A stretch of 6,159 bases of DNA from JBHIBA01 sp046758845 (GCA_046758845.1 JBHIBA010000282.1:1-6159); one strand, 5' to 3'; numbered from the stretch's first letter, positions 1 to 5,445 are shown. Numbers and translations: made by a program. Notes: generated from the sequence alone by a model not told the origin.

Positions 1-12
1 GAAACTGGCCCG

Positions 13-59
13 TTGGCCGAATGCGGGAGCCTTGCGCAGCAAGGCGCGCATTCGGCCAA
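13..59. repeat. long two-tier hairpin (13 bp plus 7 bp stems)
   Basis: Positions 13-25 (TTGGCCGAATGCG) are the exact reverse complement of 47-59. Inside them, 29-35 (GCCTTGC) pairs exactly with 39-45 around a 3-base loop, leaving only a small internal bulge (26-28 against 46). Twenty base pairs in 47 bases is well beyond chance for a short GC-rich stretch. No T-run follows on either strand, so it is not a standard intrinsic terminator. It could be a REP-type palindrome, a recombination or protein-binding site, or a structured mRNA segment. Confidence 0.6.
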
Positions 60-122
60 ACACAGCAGCCATCGCAAGACCCCAGAGAGCCAGCTTAGCC
101 AACCCCACGCCCAACCCAAGCA

Positions 123-146
123 GGCCCGGCCATGCAATGCCGGGCC
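123..146. repeat. 8 bp GC hairpin
   Basis: GGCCCGGC at 123-130 pairs perfectly with GCCGGGCC at 139-146 around an 8-base loop. It sits between the long hairpin at 13-59 and the G-tract hairpin at 169-201, so three stem-loops follow one another downstream of the amidohydrolase stop codon. On the plus strand it is followed by GTCAAAAGTTTT, which is only weakly terminator-like. Confidence 0.45.
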
Positions 147-160
147 GTCAAAAGTTTTCC

Positions 161-201
161 GGGGGGTTCCAGGGGGGCGGTTTTCAAAAAGCGCCCCCTG
201 G
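161..201 (-). repeat. G-tract/C-tract gene-end hairpin, copy 1
   Basis: The arms 169-179 and 192-201 form about ten base pairs with a single bulged G; the loop is T- and A-rich (TTTTCAAAAA). It begins 17 bases past the amidohydrolase stop codon and, read on the minus strand, contains GGGGGCGCTTTTTGAAA, closely matching the plus-strand element at 6115-6147 downstream of trmB. Both copies are therefore in the same orientation relative to the gene they follow, and both are followed by a further C-run. A dispersed transcription-end or mRNA-stabilising repeat is the likely reading. No clean U-tract follows this copy, so efficient intrinsic termination is not shown. Confidence 0.5.
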
Positions 202-217
202 CAAGTCCGGCCGGTTT

Positions 218-1213
218 TCAAAGCTTGCCCTGGCCGAAGGCGCGCAGGGCGTTTCGTCCCAGGATGTCGGCCAGGGGGTCCTCGGCGAGACCTTCCTGAC
301 CCGTGACCAGTTCCAGGGACCGCCCGATCCAGTCCGGCTGAATGGGGTAGTCGCTCCCGTAACAGATACGGTCAGCGCCCAACGTCTCAATAGCGCAGCG
401 GATCTCCGCCTTATACCAGAAGGGGGGCGCAGTGTCGAAGTACATCTGGTTCAGGTATTTGTCGAAGTCCACGTCCGCCGGGTTCCAGTGGGTCTTGTAG
501 GAGGGGTCGAACCGCCCCCGAAGGATAAACATGGCCCCGCCCAGATGACCCTGAAAGAATCTTAGATTGGGGAGTTCTCGAAGGAGGTCGCAGTAAATGA
601 GACGGATGGTGGCCAGCGTGTGGTCCAGCACCCGCCCCATGGAACGCGCCAGGTCGTACACCTCCAGGGTCCGCTCATAGTCGGCGGGGATGGTGGCGGC
701 GTGGACGACGATGGGAAGCCCCAGCTCCTGCGCCTTGTGGAAGAGGGGCATGTACTCCTCGGCGTCGAGATACTTCCCCTGCGTATGGGTCGTCAGGCAA
801 ACGCCTTTCAGGCCCAGGTCTTTGGCCCCGCGCTCCACCTCTTCCAGCGCCCCGTCCTCGAAGGGTGGGACATGGATCAGGCCATAAATCCGCTCCGGGT
901 GCCCGCGCTGGATCTCGGCCATCCCGTCGTTCACCACCCGGGCCATCTTCAGCGTGCAAAATTCCTGGACGCTGCTGATCGAGCAGACGGCGATGTCCAC
1001 GCCGTCTTTGTCCATGTCCGCGATGTGCCTGTCGATGTCGGGCATGATGACAGTGTCGGGCGTCAGCAGCTCGACGCCGTCCCGCCAGAAGGAGACCCGG
1101 TCCCCCTTGCGGGCGGTGGTGACCTCCCGGGGAAGAAAATCTTCCAGATGGTGGAGGAGCTCGCCCGGAATGTAGTGGTGGTGGACATCCACGACAGTGT
1201 GGCCGTTTATCAT
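218..1213 (-). CDS. amidohydrolase family protein (ACMSD-like metal-dependent hydrolase/decarboxylase/hydratase)
   Basis: A 331-residue cytosolic TIM-barrel enzyme of the amidohydrolase_2 group, which includes ACMS decarboxylase, gamma-resorcylate decarboxylase and 4-oxalomesaconate hydratase. Visible metal-site motifs: N-terminal VDVHHHY (H11 and H13 as the HxH pair), H171 in LPIVVHAA, H223 in FFQGHLGGA, and D288 in CYGSDYPIQ, the usual metal-binding and catalytic aspartate near the C-terminus. Length fits the family and no break is seen. The ATG at 1213 is preceded by GAGCGGGGAAATGGG, an acceptable ribosome binding site. It lies downstream of and codirectional with the molybdenum hydroxylase subunit gene, but the 244 bp gap argues against tight operon coupling. 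The pairing suggests catabolism of an aromatic or heterocyclic compound; this is inference. The family call is strong; the reaction (hydrolysis, decarboxylation or hydration) and substrate cannot be fixed from the sequence. Confidence 0.9.
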   Translation of the reverse strand: MINGHTVVDVHHHYIPGELLHHLEDFLPREVTTARKGDRVSFWRDGVELLTPDTVIMPDIDRHIADMDKDGVDIAVCSISSVQEFCTLKMARVVNDGMAEIQRGHPERIYGLIHVPPFEDGALEEVERGAKDLGLKGVCLTTHTQGKYLDAEEYMPLFHKAQELGLPIVVHAATIPADYERTLEVYDLARSMGRVLDHTLATIRLIYCDLLRELPNLRFFQGHLGGAMFILRGRFDPSYKTHWNPADVDFDKYLNQMYFDTAPPFWYKAEIRCAIETLGADRICYGSDYPIQPDWIGRSLELVTGQEGLAEDPLADILGRNALRAFGQGKL

Positions 1214-1267
1214 CCCATTTCCCCGCTCAATCCCGAATGAACCAAATTTTTCGCACCTGCGCTTCGG

Positions 1268-1306
1268 CCTGAAGGTCCCTTTCCGAGATCCCCCGTCCCC
1301 TTCAGG
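1268..1306. repeat. 8 bp inverted repeat upstream of the amidohydrolase gene
   Basis: CCTGAAGG at 1268-1275 and CCTTCAGG at 1299-1306 are exact reverse complements 23 bases apart, 55 bases before the amidohydrolase start codon. No T-run follows on the minus strand. An operator for a dimeric regulator or a leader stem is possible; chance cannot be excluded. Confidence 0.3.
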
Positions 1307-1326
1307 TCATAGAAAATAGCACCCTC

Positions 1327-1357
1327 ATTATTGGCACGACTCGGCGGGGGACTTCAA
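1327..1357 (-). promoter_or_regulatory. weak promoter candidate for the amidohydrolase gene
   Basis: On the minus strand TTGAAG (1357-1352) is followed after 19 bases by AATAAT (1332-1327). The -10 is one base off TATAAT, but the spacer is long and the -35 imperfect. It lies about 110 bases before the start codon. A separate promoter would suit the 244 bp gap after the molybdoenzyme gene, but read-through from that gene is equally possible. Confidence 0.2.
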
Positions 1358-1370
1358 GGAGAGCTCGTGA

Positions 1371-1407
1371 CGTGACCGTCCCGGAAACGCCTTTCACGGT
1401 TTGCACG
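1371..1407 (-). other. extended hairpin downstream of the molybdoenzyme gene
   Basis: CGTG (1371-1374) and ACCGT (1375-1379) pair with ACGGT (1396-1400) and CACG (1404-1407) with a three-base bulge. GAAA (1384-1387) and TTTC (1392-1395) can pair inside around GCCT-type loop bases 1388-1391. It starts 50 bases past the molybdoenzyme stop codon. There is no U-tract, so it is better seen as a possible mRNA 3'-end or processing structure than as a canonical terminator. Confidence 0.3.
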
Positions 1408-1457
1408 AGGAGAGGGAAGCCTGGATCTTTTGTTCGATGGAGCAGCAGGAGATGCGT

Positions 1458-3755
1458 CTATCGCCCGTCCTGGCCTTTTACCGCGGCGGCGATGAGAAGG
1501 GGGCTGATGGGAAGATTCCGCACCCGGACCCCCGTGGCGCGGTAGACGGCGTTGGCGATGGCCGCCAGCGTGGGAATCATGGCCGGCTCCCCGACCCCCT
1601 TGGCCCCGAAGGGACCCGTCGGCTCGGGGTCTTCCACCAGAAGGGAGGTCACCTCGGGCACGTCGACGGAGGTGGGTAACAGGTACTCCGTCAAGGAGGG
1701 CGTTCGCAGGTGGACGTACTCTTCCATGAGGGCCTGGCCGACGCCCATGGCGACGCCTCCGTCGATCTGCCCCTCGGTGTTGATCCTATGAATGGGCTTT
1801 CCCACGTCGTGGGCGGCGCACATCTCCACCACCTGGACCTGGCCCAAGTGAGTATCCACTTCAACCAGGGCGACCTGTGCGCCGAAAGCATAGGTCCTGT
1901 AGGGGTTGCCGCTTCCGGTTCTCTGATCCAGGGGGGTCGTTTCGGGGTTGTACTCGCCCTCGCCGGCGATGACGGTCTTTCCGCCTGCATTGAGGGCTTG
2001 GAGAGAGAGGCATCTTTCCGGATGCGTGGAAACCAGAACCCGATCCGCCTCCCAACGGACCAGGTCCACGGGGACCTCCAGATGGTCTGCGGCTTTGCGA
2101 AGCAGCTTGTCCAGCGCGTCCTGCGACGCCCGGTGGACGGCTTGCCCGGTGATGTACGTCTGACGGCTGGCGCACGTGCTTCCCGAGTTCGGCGTAGTGT
2201 CGGTGTCCGGAACGTGAAGGCGGACCGAATCCAGGGGCACGCCCAACGTCTCCGCACAGATCATCCGGAGGACCATGTCCGAGCCTTGTCCGATGTCGGC
2301 GCAGTCCGAATAGAGGAGGACCCGGCCGTCCGATTCGATCTCCACCCGGATGGCTGAGGCGTTGGGCATCCCTGTCTTGCCGATGCCGTACCACATTCCC
2401 CCCATCCCGACGCCGAGCCGGCGCCCCTTCGTTGATTCGGCCGAGGCCCGGGCGAGCATCCGCTGATAGGCGGGGCGCAGGGCGTCCAGCGAGGCCCCCA
2501 TCCCGACGCTGGCCTCCAGGCGCTGTCCCGTCGCCGTGTCCATCCCCACCTCCAGGACATTGCGGCGGCGGAACTCCAGGGGGTCGATTCCGAGCCGGTC
2601 TGCCAGGACGTCCATTTGCTGCTCCAGGGCAAAGGCGCACTGAGGAATGCCGAACCCCCTCATCTGGCCGCCCTGAATGGGGTTGTTGGTGTACACAGAG
2701 CGGGACCGCGTCCGGACGTTCGGGATGAAGTAGGGGCCCGTCGCGTGAACGGCGGTCCGGGCGACCACGGCGACGCTGCTCCCCCCGTAAGGGCCGCAAT
2801 TTCCCAGGACGTCCATCTCCAGCGCAACGAGCCGTCCTTGCCCGTCCGCCCCCATTTTGCAGCGCATCTTGAGCGGATGGCGCTTGGACGTGGAGAGATA
2901 GGATTCCTCCATGGAGAAGGTCCACTGGACTTGGCGTTTGAGACGCAGGGCCAAAAAGGCCAGGATGGCCTGGAGGGAGATCTCGAGCTTCCCCCCAAAA
3001 CCCCCGCCTGTGGCTGTCTGCAAGACGCGGATCCGGTCGGGCTCGCAACCGAGGACCCGGGCGATCTCCGATCGGAAGCCGTAGGGAGACTGGCAACAGG
3101 TGTGGAGGACCACCCTCCCCCTCTCATCCAGGAAGGCAAGGCCGGATTCGGGCTCCAGGTAAGCGTGCTCGATGGGCTGGGTTTGGAAGACATCCTCCGC
3201 CATGACCGCCGCCGACCGGAAAGCGGCTTCTACGTCCCCCCGGCTCACCCGCCACTCGGTCAAGAGGTTCCCCTGCGGCCGATCCTCGTGCAGGATGGGG
3301 GCGCCCTCCCGCAGGGCCTCCTCGGGGTCGAACACCCCCGGCAGCGGTTCATATTCCACCTCGATGGCGGCGGCCGCCTGCTCGGCCCGCCAGGCGGTCT
3401 CGGCTGCGACGGCGGCCACCGCCTCCCCCACGAACCGGACTTTCCCCTCGGCCAGGACGGGGCGGTCCAGCACTGTGATGCCGACTCGGTTCTGTCCGGG
3501 GATGTCGGCGGCTGTGACGATGTCCGCCACGCCGGGCAGACGCCGCGCCTTAGAGGTGTCTATGCGGAGGATGCGCGCGTGGGCGTGAGGGCTTCGGAGG
3601 GCCATCACGTGGAATTGGCCGGGCTCTCGGTAGTCGTCTGCGTAGAGGGCCGCTCCGGCGGCCTTGTCGATGGCGTCGGTTTTCGGCGGGCTGCCGCCGA
3701 CGATGACGGGCTCTACACCCGGGCCGATGGGGGCATTGGCCTCGCTCGGGCACAT
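1458..3755 (-). CDS. xanthine dehydrogenase family protein, molybdopterin-binding subunit
   Basis: A 765-residue catalytic large subunit of a molybdenum hydroxylase, a normal length for the family. These enzymes hydroxylate heterocycles, purines or aldehydes with water-derived oxygen and pass electrons to [2Fe-2S] and FAD partners. Residues about 25-140 form the hammerhead domain (KFRFVGE-like VRFVGEAVAAVAAE at 106-119). The two Moco-binding domains follow: ATGGGFGGK at 248-256, QMRGFGIPQ at 364-372, IGQGSDM at 488-494, GSTCASRQT at 525-533, and GAKGVGEP at 717-724 with E723 as the expected catalytic glutamate. There is no signal peptide and no [2Fe-2S] domain. The ATG is preceded by GGAGGGAGGA with a 5-base spacing, an excellent site. 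The usual small FeS and FAD subunit genes are absent upstream (noncoding to 4420) and downstream (an amidohydrolase), so the partners must be elsewhere or the protein works with another redox partner. The substrate is not deducible. Confidence 0.93.
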   Translation of the reverse strand: MCPSEANAPIGPGVEPVIVGGSPPKTDAIDKAAGAALYADDYREPGQFHVMALRSPHAHARILRIDTSKARRLPGVADIVTAADIPGQNRVGITVLDRPVLAEGKVRFVGEAVAAVAAETAWRAEQAAAAIEVEYEPLPGVFDPEEALREGAPILHEDRPQGNLLTEWRVSRGDVEAAFRSAAVMAEDVFQTQPIEHAYLEPESGLAFLDERGRVVLHTCCQSPYGFRSEIARVLGCEPDRIRVLQTATGGGFGGKLEISLQAILAFLALRLKRQVQWTFSMEESYLSTSKRHPLKMRCKMGADGQGRLVALEMDVLGNCGPYGGSSVAVVARTAVHATGPYFIPNVRTRSRSVYTNNPIQGGQMRGFGIPQCAFALEQQMDVLADRLGIDPLEFRRRNVLEVGMDTATGQRLEASVGMGASLDALRPAYQRMLARASAESTKGRRLGVGMGGMWYGIGKTGMPNASAIRVEIESDGRVLLYSDCADIGQGSDMVLRMICAETLGVPLDSVRLHVPDTDTTPNSGSTCASRQTYITGQAVHRASQDALDKLLRKAADHLEVPVDLVRWEADRVLVSTHPERCLSLQALNAGGKTVIAGEGEYNPETTPLDQRTGSGNPYRTYAFGAQVALVEVDTHLGQVQVVEMCAAHDVGKPIHRINTEGQIDGGVAMGVGQALMEEYVHLRTPSLTEYLLPTSVDVPEVTSLLVEDPEPTGPFGAKGVGEPAMIPTLAAIANAVYRATGVRVRNLPISPLLIAAAVKGQDGR

Positions 3756-3825
3756 GGCGATCCTCCCTCCGGCGTTGTTGGAGCCGTCTGGGCGAAGGCT
3801 CCTGACCTCTCCGTCGAGCTTGCGC

Positions 3826-3856
3826 TATATCAACATGGGCGTGTTTTTGTTGTCAA
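3826..3856 (-). promoter_or_regulatory. promoter candidate for the molybdoenzyme gene
   Basis: On the minus strand a perfect TTGACA (3856-3851) is followed after 17-19 bases by TTGATATA (3833-3826), a modest -10. Transcription would begin near 3818 and leave a leader of about 60 bases before the ATG at 3755, containing the short stem 3780-3802 and the strong ribosome binding site. The spacing is right; the -10 match is mediocre. Confidence 0.4.
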
Positions 3857-3874
3857 TGGACGGCGCATTTGGGC

Positions 3875-4000
3875 AGTGGGTCAGTTTGGAACGGATCAGG
3901 CCCCGTAGGCAGCTTTGCCCACGGCTCTGTCATCATTTGGTGTGGCCCCGTCTATAAAGACGGGCTGTCAAGCAGGGGTCATTCAGCAAACTGACCCACT
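3875..4000. mobile_element. 126 bp inverted-repeat element (MITE-like or IS remnant)
   Basis: AGTGGGTCAGTTTG at 3875-3888 is the exact reverse complement of 3987-4000. The repeat continues outward imperfectly (TTTGG at 3868-3872 with CCAAA at 4002-4006), and GCGCATTT at 3863-3870 is matched by AAATGCGC at 4015-4022. The interior has no coding capacity but two further hairpins: 3903-3924 (eight pairs with one mismatch, GCTT loop) and 3947-3964 (CCCGTC/GACGGG, TATAAA loop). The terminal motif with GGGTCA resembles ends I recall from IS21-type elements, but this is from memory only. No clear target-site duplication is visible. A structured regulatory RNA is the alternative. Confidence 0.45.
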
Positions 4001-4099
4001 ACCAAAAATTCGGTAAATGCGCGGAGATTATAAGGCGCGTCGTGCCGGAATGGTGATAGGGGGTTGGGGGGATTCTCGGGTTTTCTTTGAGCGATGAAA

Positions 4100-4128
4100 T
4101 TGCGAAAATCAATAAATTATCCTAAAAT
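4100..4128 (+). promoter_or_regulatory. distal promoter candidate for the sigma gene
   Basis: TTGCGA (4100-4105), a 17-base spacer and TAAAAT (4123-4128, five of six consensus bases) in an AT-rich stretch. Transcription would start near 4135 and give a leader of about 285 bases. It would act as a second, upstream promoter to the one at 4256-4284. Confidence 0.35.
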
Positions 4129-4209
4129 ATGTGGTCGCACACGCGTTCAACATTCCGCTTAAAGGGCGTTGATAGCATGTAACTATTTGAAAGCTATGGC
4201 TTTTCTCAA

Positions 4210-4228
4210 TAAGCAAAATCTAAGCAAA
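4210..4228 (+). promoter_or_regulatory. helically phased direct repeat TAAGCAAA, possible activator site
   Basis: TAAGCAAA occurs at 4210-4217 and again at 4221-4228, an 11-base period, so both copies face the same side of the helix. They end 27 bases before the -35 of the proximal sigma-gene promoter, a usual location for an activator. A separate 8-base repeat, TAACTATT, is at 4180-4187 and 4250-4257, the latter overlapping the -35. Confidence 0.35.
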
Positions 4229-4255
4229 TGTGCCCTGGCCAGTATTAGATAACTA

Positions 4256-4284
4256 TTGACATATTTTAAAAGAGGGGCTATTTT
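4256..4284 (+). promoter_or_regulatory. proximal sigma-70 promoter of the sigma-factor gene
   Basis: A perfect TTGACA (4256-4261) is followed after exactly 17 bases by TATTTT (4279-4284). Transcription should begin at about 4291. The RNA would then open with GGC-GAAA-GCC (4293-4302), a small stem with a GNRA loop, directly followed by a strong ribosome binding site for a tiny upstream ORF. Confidence 0.6.
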
Positions 4285-4311
4285 ATAGGTTGGGCGAAAG
4301 CCGGAGGGCGA

Positions 4312-4329
4312 ATGTCCTTGTTGCGATAG
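4312..4329 (+). CDS. possible leader peptide (upstream ORF, 5 codons, MSLLR)
   Basis: ATG at 4312 is preceded by GGAGG (4303-4307) with a 4-base gap, the best ribosome binding site in the leader and closer to consensus than that of the sigma gene itself. The frame reads Met-Ser-Leu-Leu-Arg and stops at TAG 4327-4329. It lies between the proximal promoter and a terminator-like hairpin (4359-4402), the arrangement of translation-coupled attenuators. A small stem (GACTC 4331-4335 with GAGTC 4343-4347) starts right after the stop. Its size makes chance quite possible; coding function is inference. Confidence 0.3.
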   Translation: MSLLR

Positions 4330-4358
4330 GGACTCGGGAACAGAGTCTAGTGGTGTGT

Positions 4359-4402
4359 GAGCAGGGAGTGATTCGGTGGGATTGCCCCCTGCTCTTTCTT
4401 TT
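4359..4402 (+). terminator. terminator-like hairpin in the sigma-gene leader (putative attenuator)
   Basis: GAGCAGGG (4359-4366) pairs perfectly with CCCTGCTC (4387-4394) around a 20-base loop and is followed at once by TTTCTTTT (4395-4402). It ends 18 bases before the sigma start codon and is downstream of both promoter candidates, so if it terminates it must be bypassed for expression. The left arm can alternatively make a weak pairing with 4316-4321 inside the five-codon ORF. Alternatively it is the terminator of an unrecognised short RNA made from 4291. Confidence 0.45.
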
Positions 4403-4420
4403 GCTAACAGAAGGATGGTT

Positions 4421-5308
4421 ATGAACGGCGTGCTGGATAAGGTTGACAAGTTGGAGGAAGAGGCTGAGACCGAAGTCGTGCAGACGGTCGCACCGGATGC
4501 TTTGAGCGCGTACCTTGCTTCGATCCGTGTGATCTCGGTTCTGGACCGCGCGAACGAGTGCAAAGTGATCAAACGCGCGAAAAGGGGCGACAAGAAGTCC
4601 TGGGATCTCTTCATTCGCAGTAACCTCCGCTATGTGGTGAGTGTGGCCAACCGCTACAAGGGTTGCGGCGTCAGCATGGCGGACCTGATCCATGAGGGCA
4701 ACATCGGGCTGATCGAGGCCGCCAAGCGGTTCGACCCGGAACGGGGCGTGCGGTTCATTACCTACGCGGTCTGGTGGATTCGCCAGGCCATGGTTCACGC
4801 CATCGCCTCCCAGGGCGGGGCCGTTCACCTTTCGGTCAAGCAGGCCCAAAAGCGGCTAAAGGTGCGGGAAATGATCCGCGAGATGGAACAGGCCACGGGC
4901 GAAGAGCCTTCCGTCCATGACCTGGCCGAGGCCATGGATGAGCTCCCGGAGGAAGTGGTGATGCTCAAGGCCGCCCGCGAAGCCCTTTCCCTCGATGCTC
5001 CCCTGGGGGATGCCGACAGCATCAACCATGTGGATCTGCTGACGGACGGCAACGAGAATCCGGCCGAGGATCGCCTCAACCGGATGGCCATTTCCAATCA
5101 GCTCACAACGGCCCTGGCCACCCTGCCGAAGCGCGAGGGAGAAATCCTGCGGATGCGTTATGGCTTTGCAGGCGAGCCGATGACGCTTCAGGAGATCGGC
5201 GAGCAGATGAACCTCTCGCGCGAGCGAATTCGGCAGTTGGAGAAGCAGGCCCTGCGGCGTCTGCGCGGACAGGGCCGCATGACGGTGCTCCGGGATATCC
5301 TCAACTAA
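4421..5308 (+). CDS. RNA polymerase sigma factor, sigma-70 family (short RpoD/SigA-like, lacks region 1.1)
   Basis: A 295-residue sigma factor that directs core RNA polymerase to promoters. Domains: region 1.2 at about 26-60 (ALSAYLASI), region 2.1 at 63-79 (LFIRSNLRYVVSVANRY), 2.2 at 88-105 (DLIHEGNIGLIEAAKRFD), 2.3-2.4 at 111-128 (RFITYAVWWIRQ), region 3 to about 200, region 4.2 helix-turn-helix at 254-282 (TLQEIGEQ, SRERIRQLEKQALRRL). There is no region 1.1 and no long insert between 1.2 and 2, as in group 2 sigmas and the short primary sigmas of some phyla. The ATG at 4421 is chosen because AGAAGGA (4409-4415) lies 5 bases ahead; an in-frame GTG at 4376 falls inside a leader hairpin and ATG 4415 overlaps the ribosome site. 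Region 4.2 is consensus, but several -10-reading positions differ (V125, H126, K140, Q143). It is regulated by one or two promoters and probably by its structured leader. Housekeeping versus alternative role is unresolved. Confidence 0.93.
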   Translation: MNGVLDKVDKLEEEAETEVVQTVAPDALSAYLASIRVISVLDRANECKVIKRAKRGDKKSWDLFIRSNLRYVVSVANRYKGCGVSMADLIHEGNIGLIEAAKRFDPERGVRFITYAVWWIRQAMVHAIASQGGAVHLSVKQAQKRLKVREMIREMEQATGEEPSVHDLAEAMDELPEEVVMLKAAREALSLDAPLGDADSINHVDLLTDGNENPAEDRLNRMAISNQLTTALATLPKREGEILRMRYGFAGEPMTLQEIGEQMNLSRERIRQLEKQALRRLRGQGRMTVLRDILN

Positions 5309-5332
5309 GCCGGTCTCGCCGGGATTGTCATT

Positions 5333-5378
5333 GAGCCGGCGCCCTGGACGGAAGGTTCGGGGCGCCGGCTCTTTTTTT
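5333..5378 (+). terminator. intrinsic terminator of the sigma-factor gene
   Basis: Positions 5333-5344 (GAGCCGGCGCCC) pair perfectly with 5360-5371, a 12 bp GC-rich stem with a 15-base loop, followed directly by seven T (5372-5378). It starts 24 bases past the sigma stop codon. It should separate sigma and trmB transcription. Confidence 0.92.
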
Positions 5379-5445
5379 GTCTTCTGACGTGAAATCCGGC
5401 GCCCGTTATCCCGGGAGGGGTTATCCCCCAAGCGAAACGCCGCAC

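Larger units (their letters stand above)
1..147 (-). other. open frame running off the left edge, possible start of a membrane-associated gene
   Basis: On the minus strand a frame is open from just after a TGA at 148-150 to the window edge. Candidate starts are GTG at 106-108 and ATG at 70-72, the latter with only a loose GGGG ahead of it. The predicted peptide begins hydrophobic (LLGLGVGLAKLALWGLAMAA) and becomes basic (FGRMRALLRKAPAFGQ), as a membrane anchor followed by a cytoplasmic segment would. Against it: the frame is short and partial, has no convincing ribosome binding site, and overlaps a long perfect hairpin whose two arms force part of the peptide sequence. It may equally be a noncoding repeat. 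I do not recognise a family. Confidence 0.2.
3756..4420. other. divergent intergenic region of 665 bp
   Basis: No credible protein-length gene on either strand between the divergently transcribed molybdoenzyme and sigma-factor genes. The left part is the minus-strand leader and promoter, with a 6 bp stem at 3780-3785/3797-3802. Then comes the 126 bp inverted-repeat element. At 4059-4080 there are G-runs (GGGGG, GGGGGG, GGG), and from about 4085 to 4290 the DNA is clearly AT-rich compared with both neighbours and carries the plus-strand promoter signals. Confidence 0.7.

Noticed and set aside
32..565. A 177-codon plus-strand frame spanning the left intergenic region and the 3' part of the amidohydrolase gene
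   Set aside because: It crosses three hairpins and runs antisense to a well-supported gene; no ribosome binding site and low-complexity peptide.
1331..1347. TGGCACG at 1332 as the -24 half of a sigma-54 promoter
   Set aside because: The matching TTGC/GC element at -12 with correct spacing is missing.
2616..3908. A 430-codon open frame on the plus strand, antisense to the molybdoenzyme gene, plus several other long antisense frames over 1401-3588
   Set aside because: They are shadows of a high-GC coding sequence: no recognisable domains, proline/arginine/glycine-rich compositions, and the opposite strand carries an intact family protein with all motifs.
3903..3964. The two adjacent hairpins as a tRNA or known riboswitch
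   Set aside because: No acceptor stem, T-arm or anticodon arrangement, and no riboswitch consensus that I recognise.
4059..4080. G-runs GGGGG, GGGGGG and GGG as a G-quadruplex
   Set aside because: Only three separate tracts, so a four-tract quadruplex would need to split one run; too weak to call.
4183..4849. Minus-strand frames of 143 and 188 codons over the sigma gene and its leader
   Set aside because: Both overlap the sigma gene on the opposite strand and show no domain; their upstream ends fall in coding sequence.
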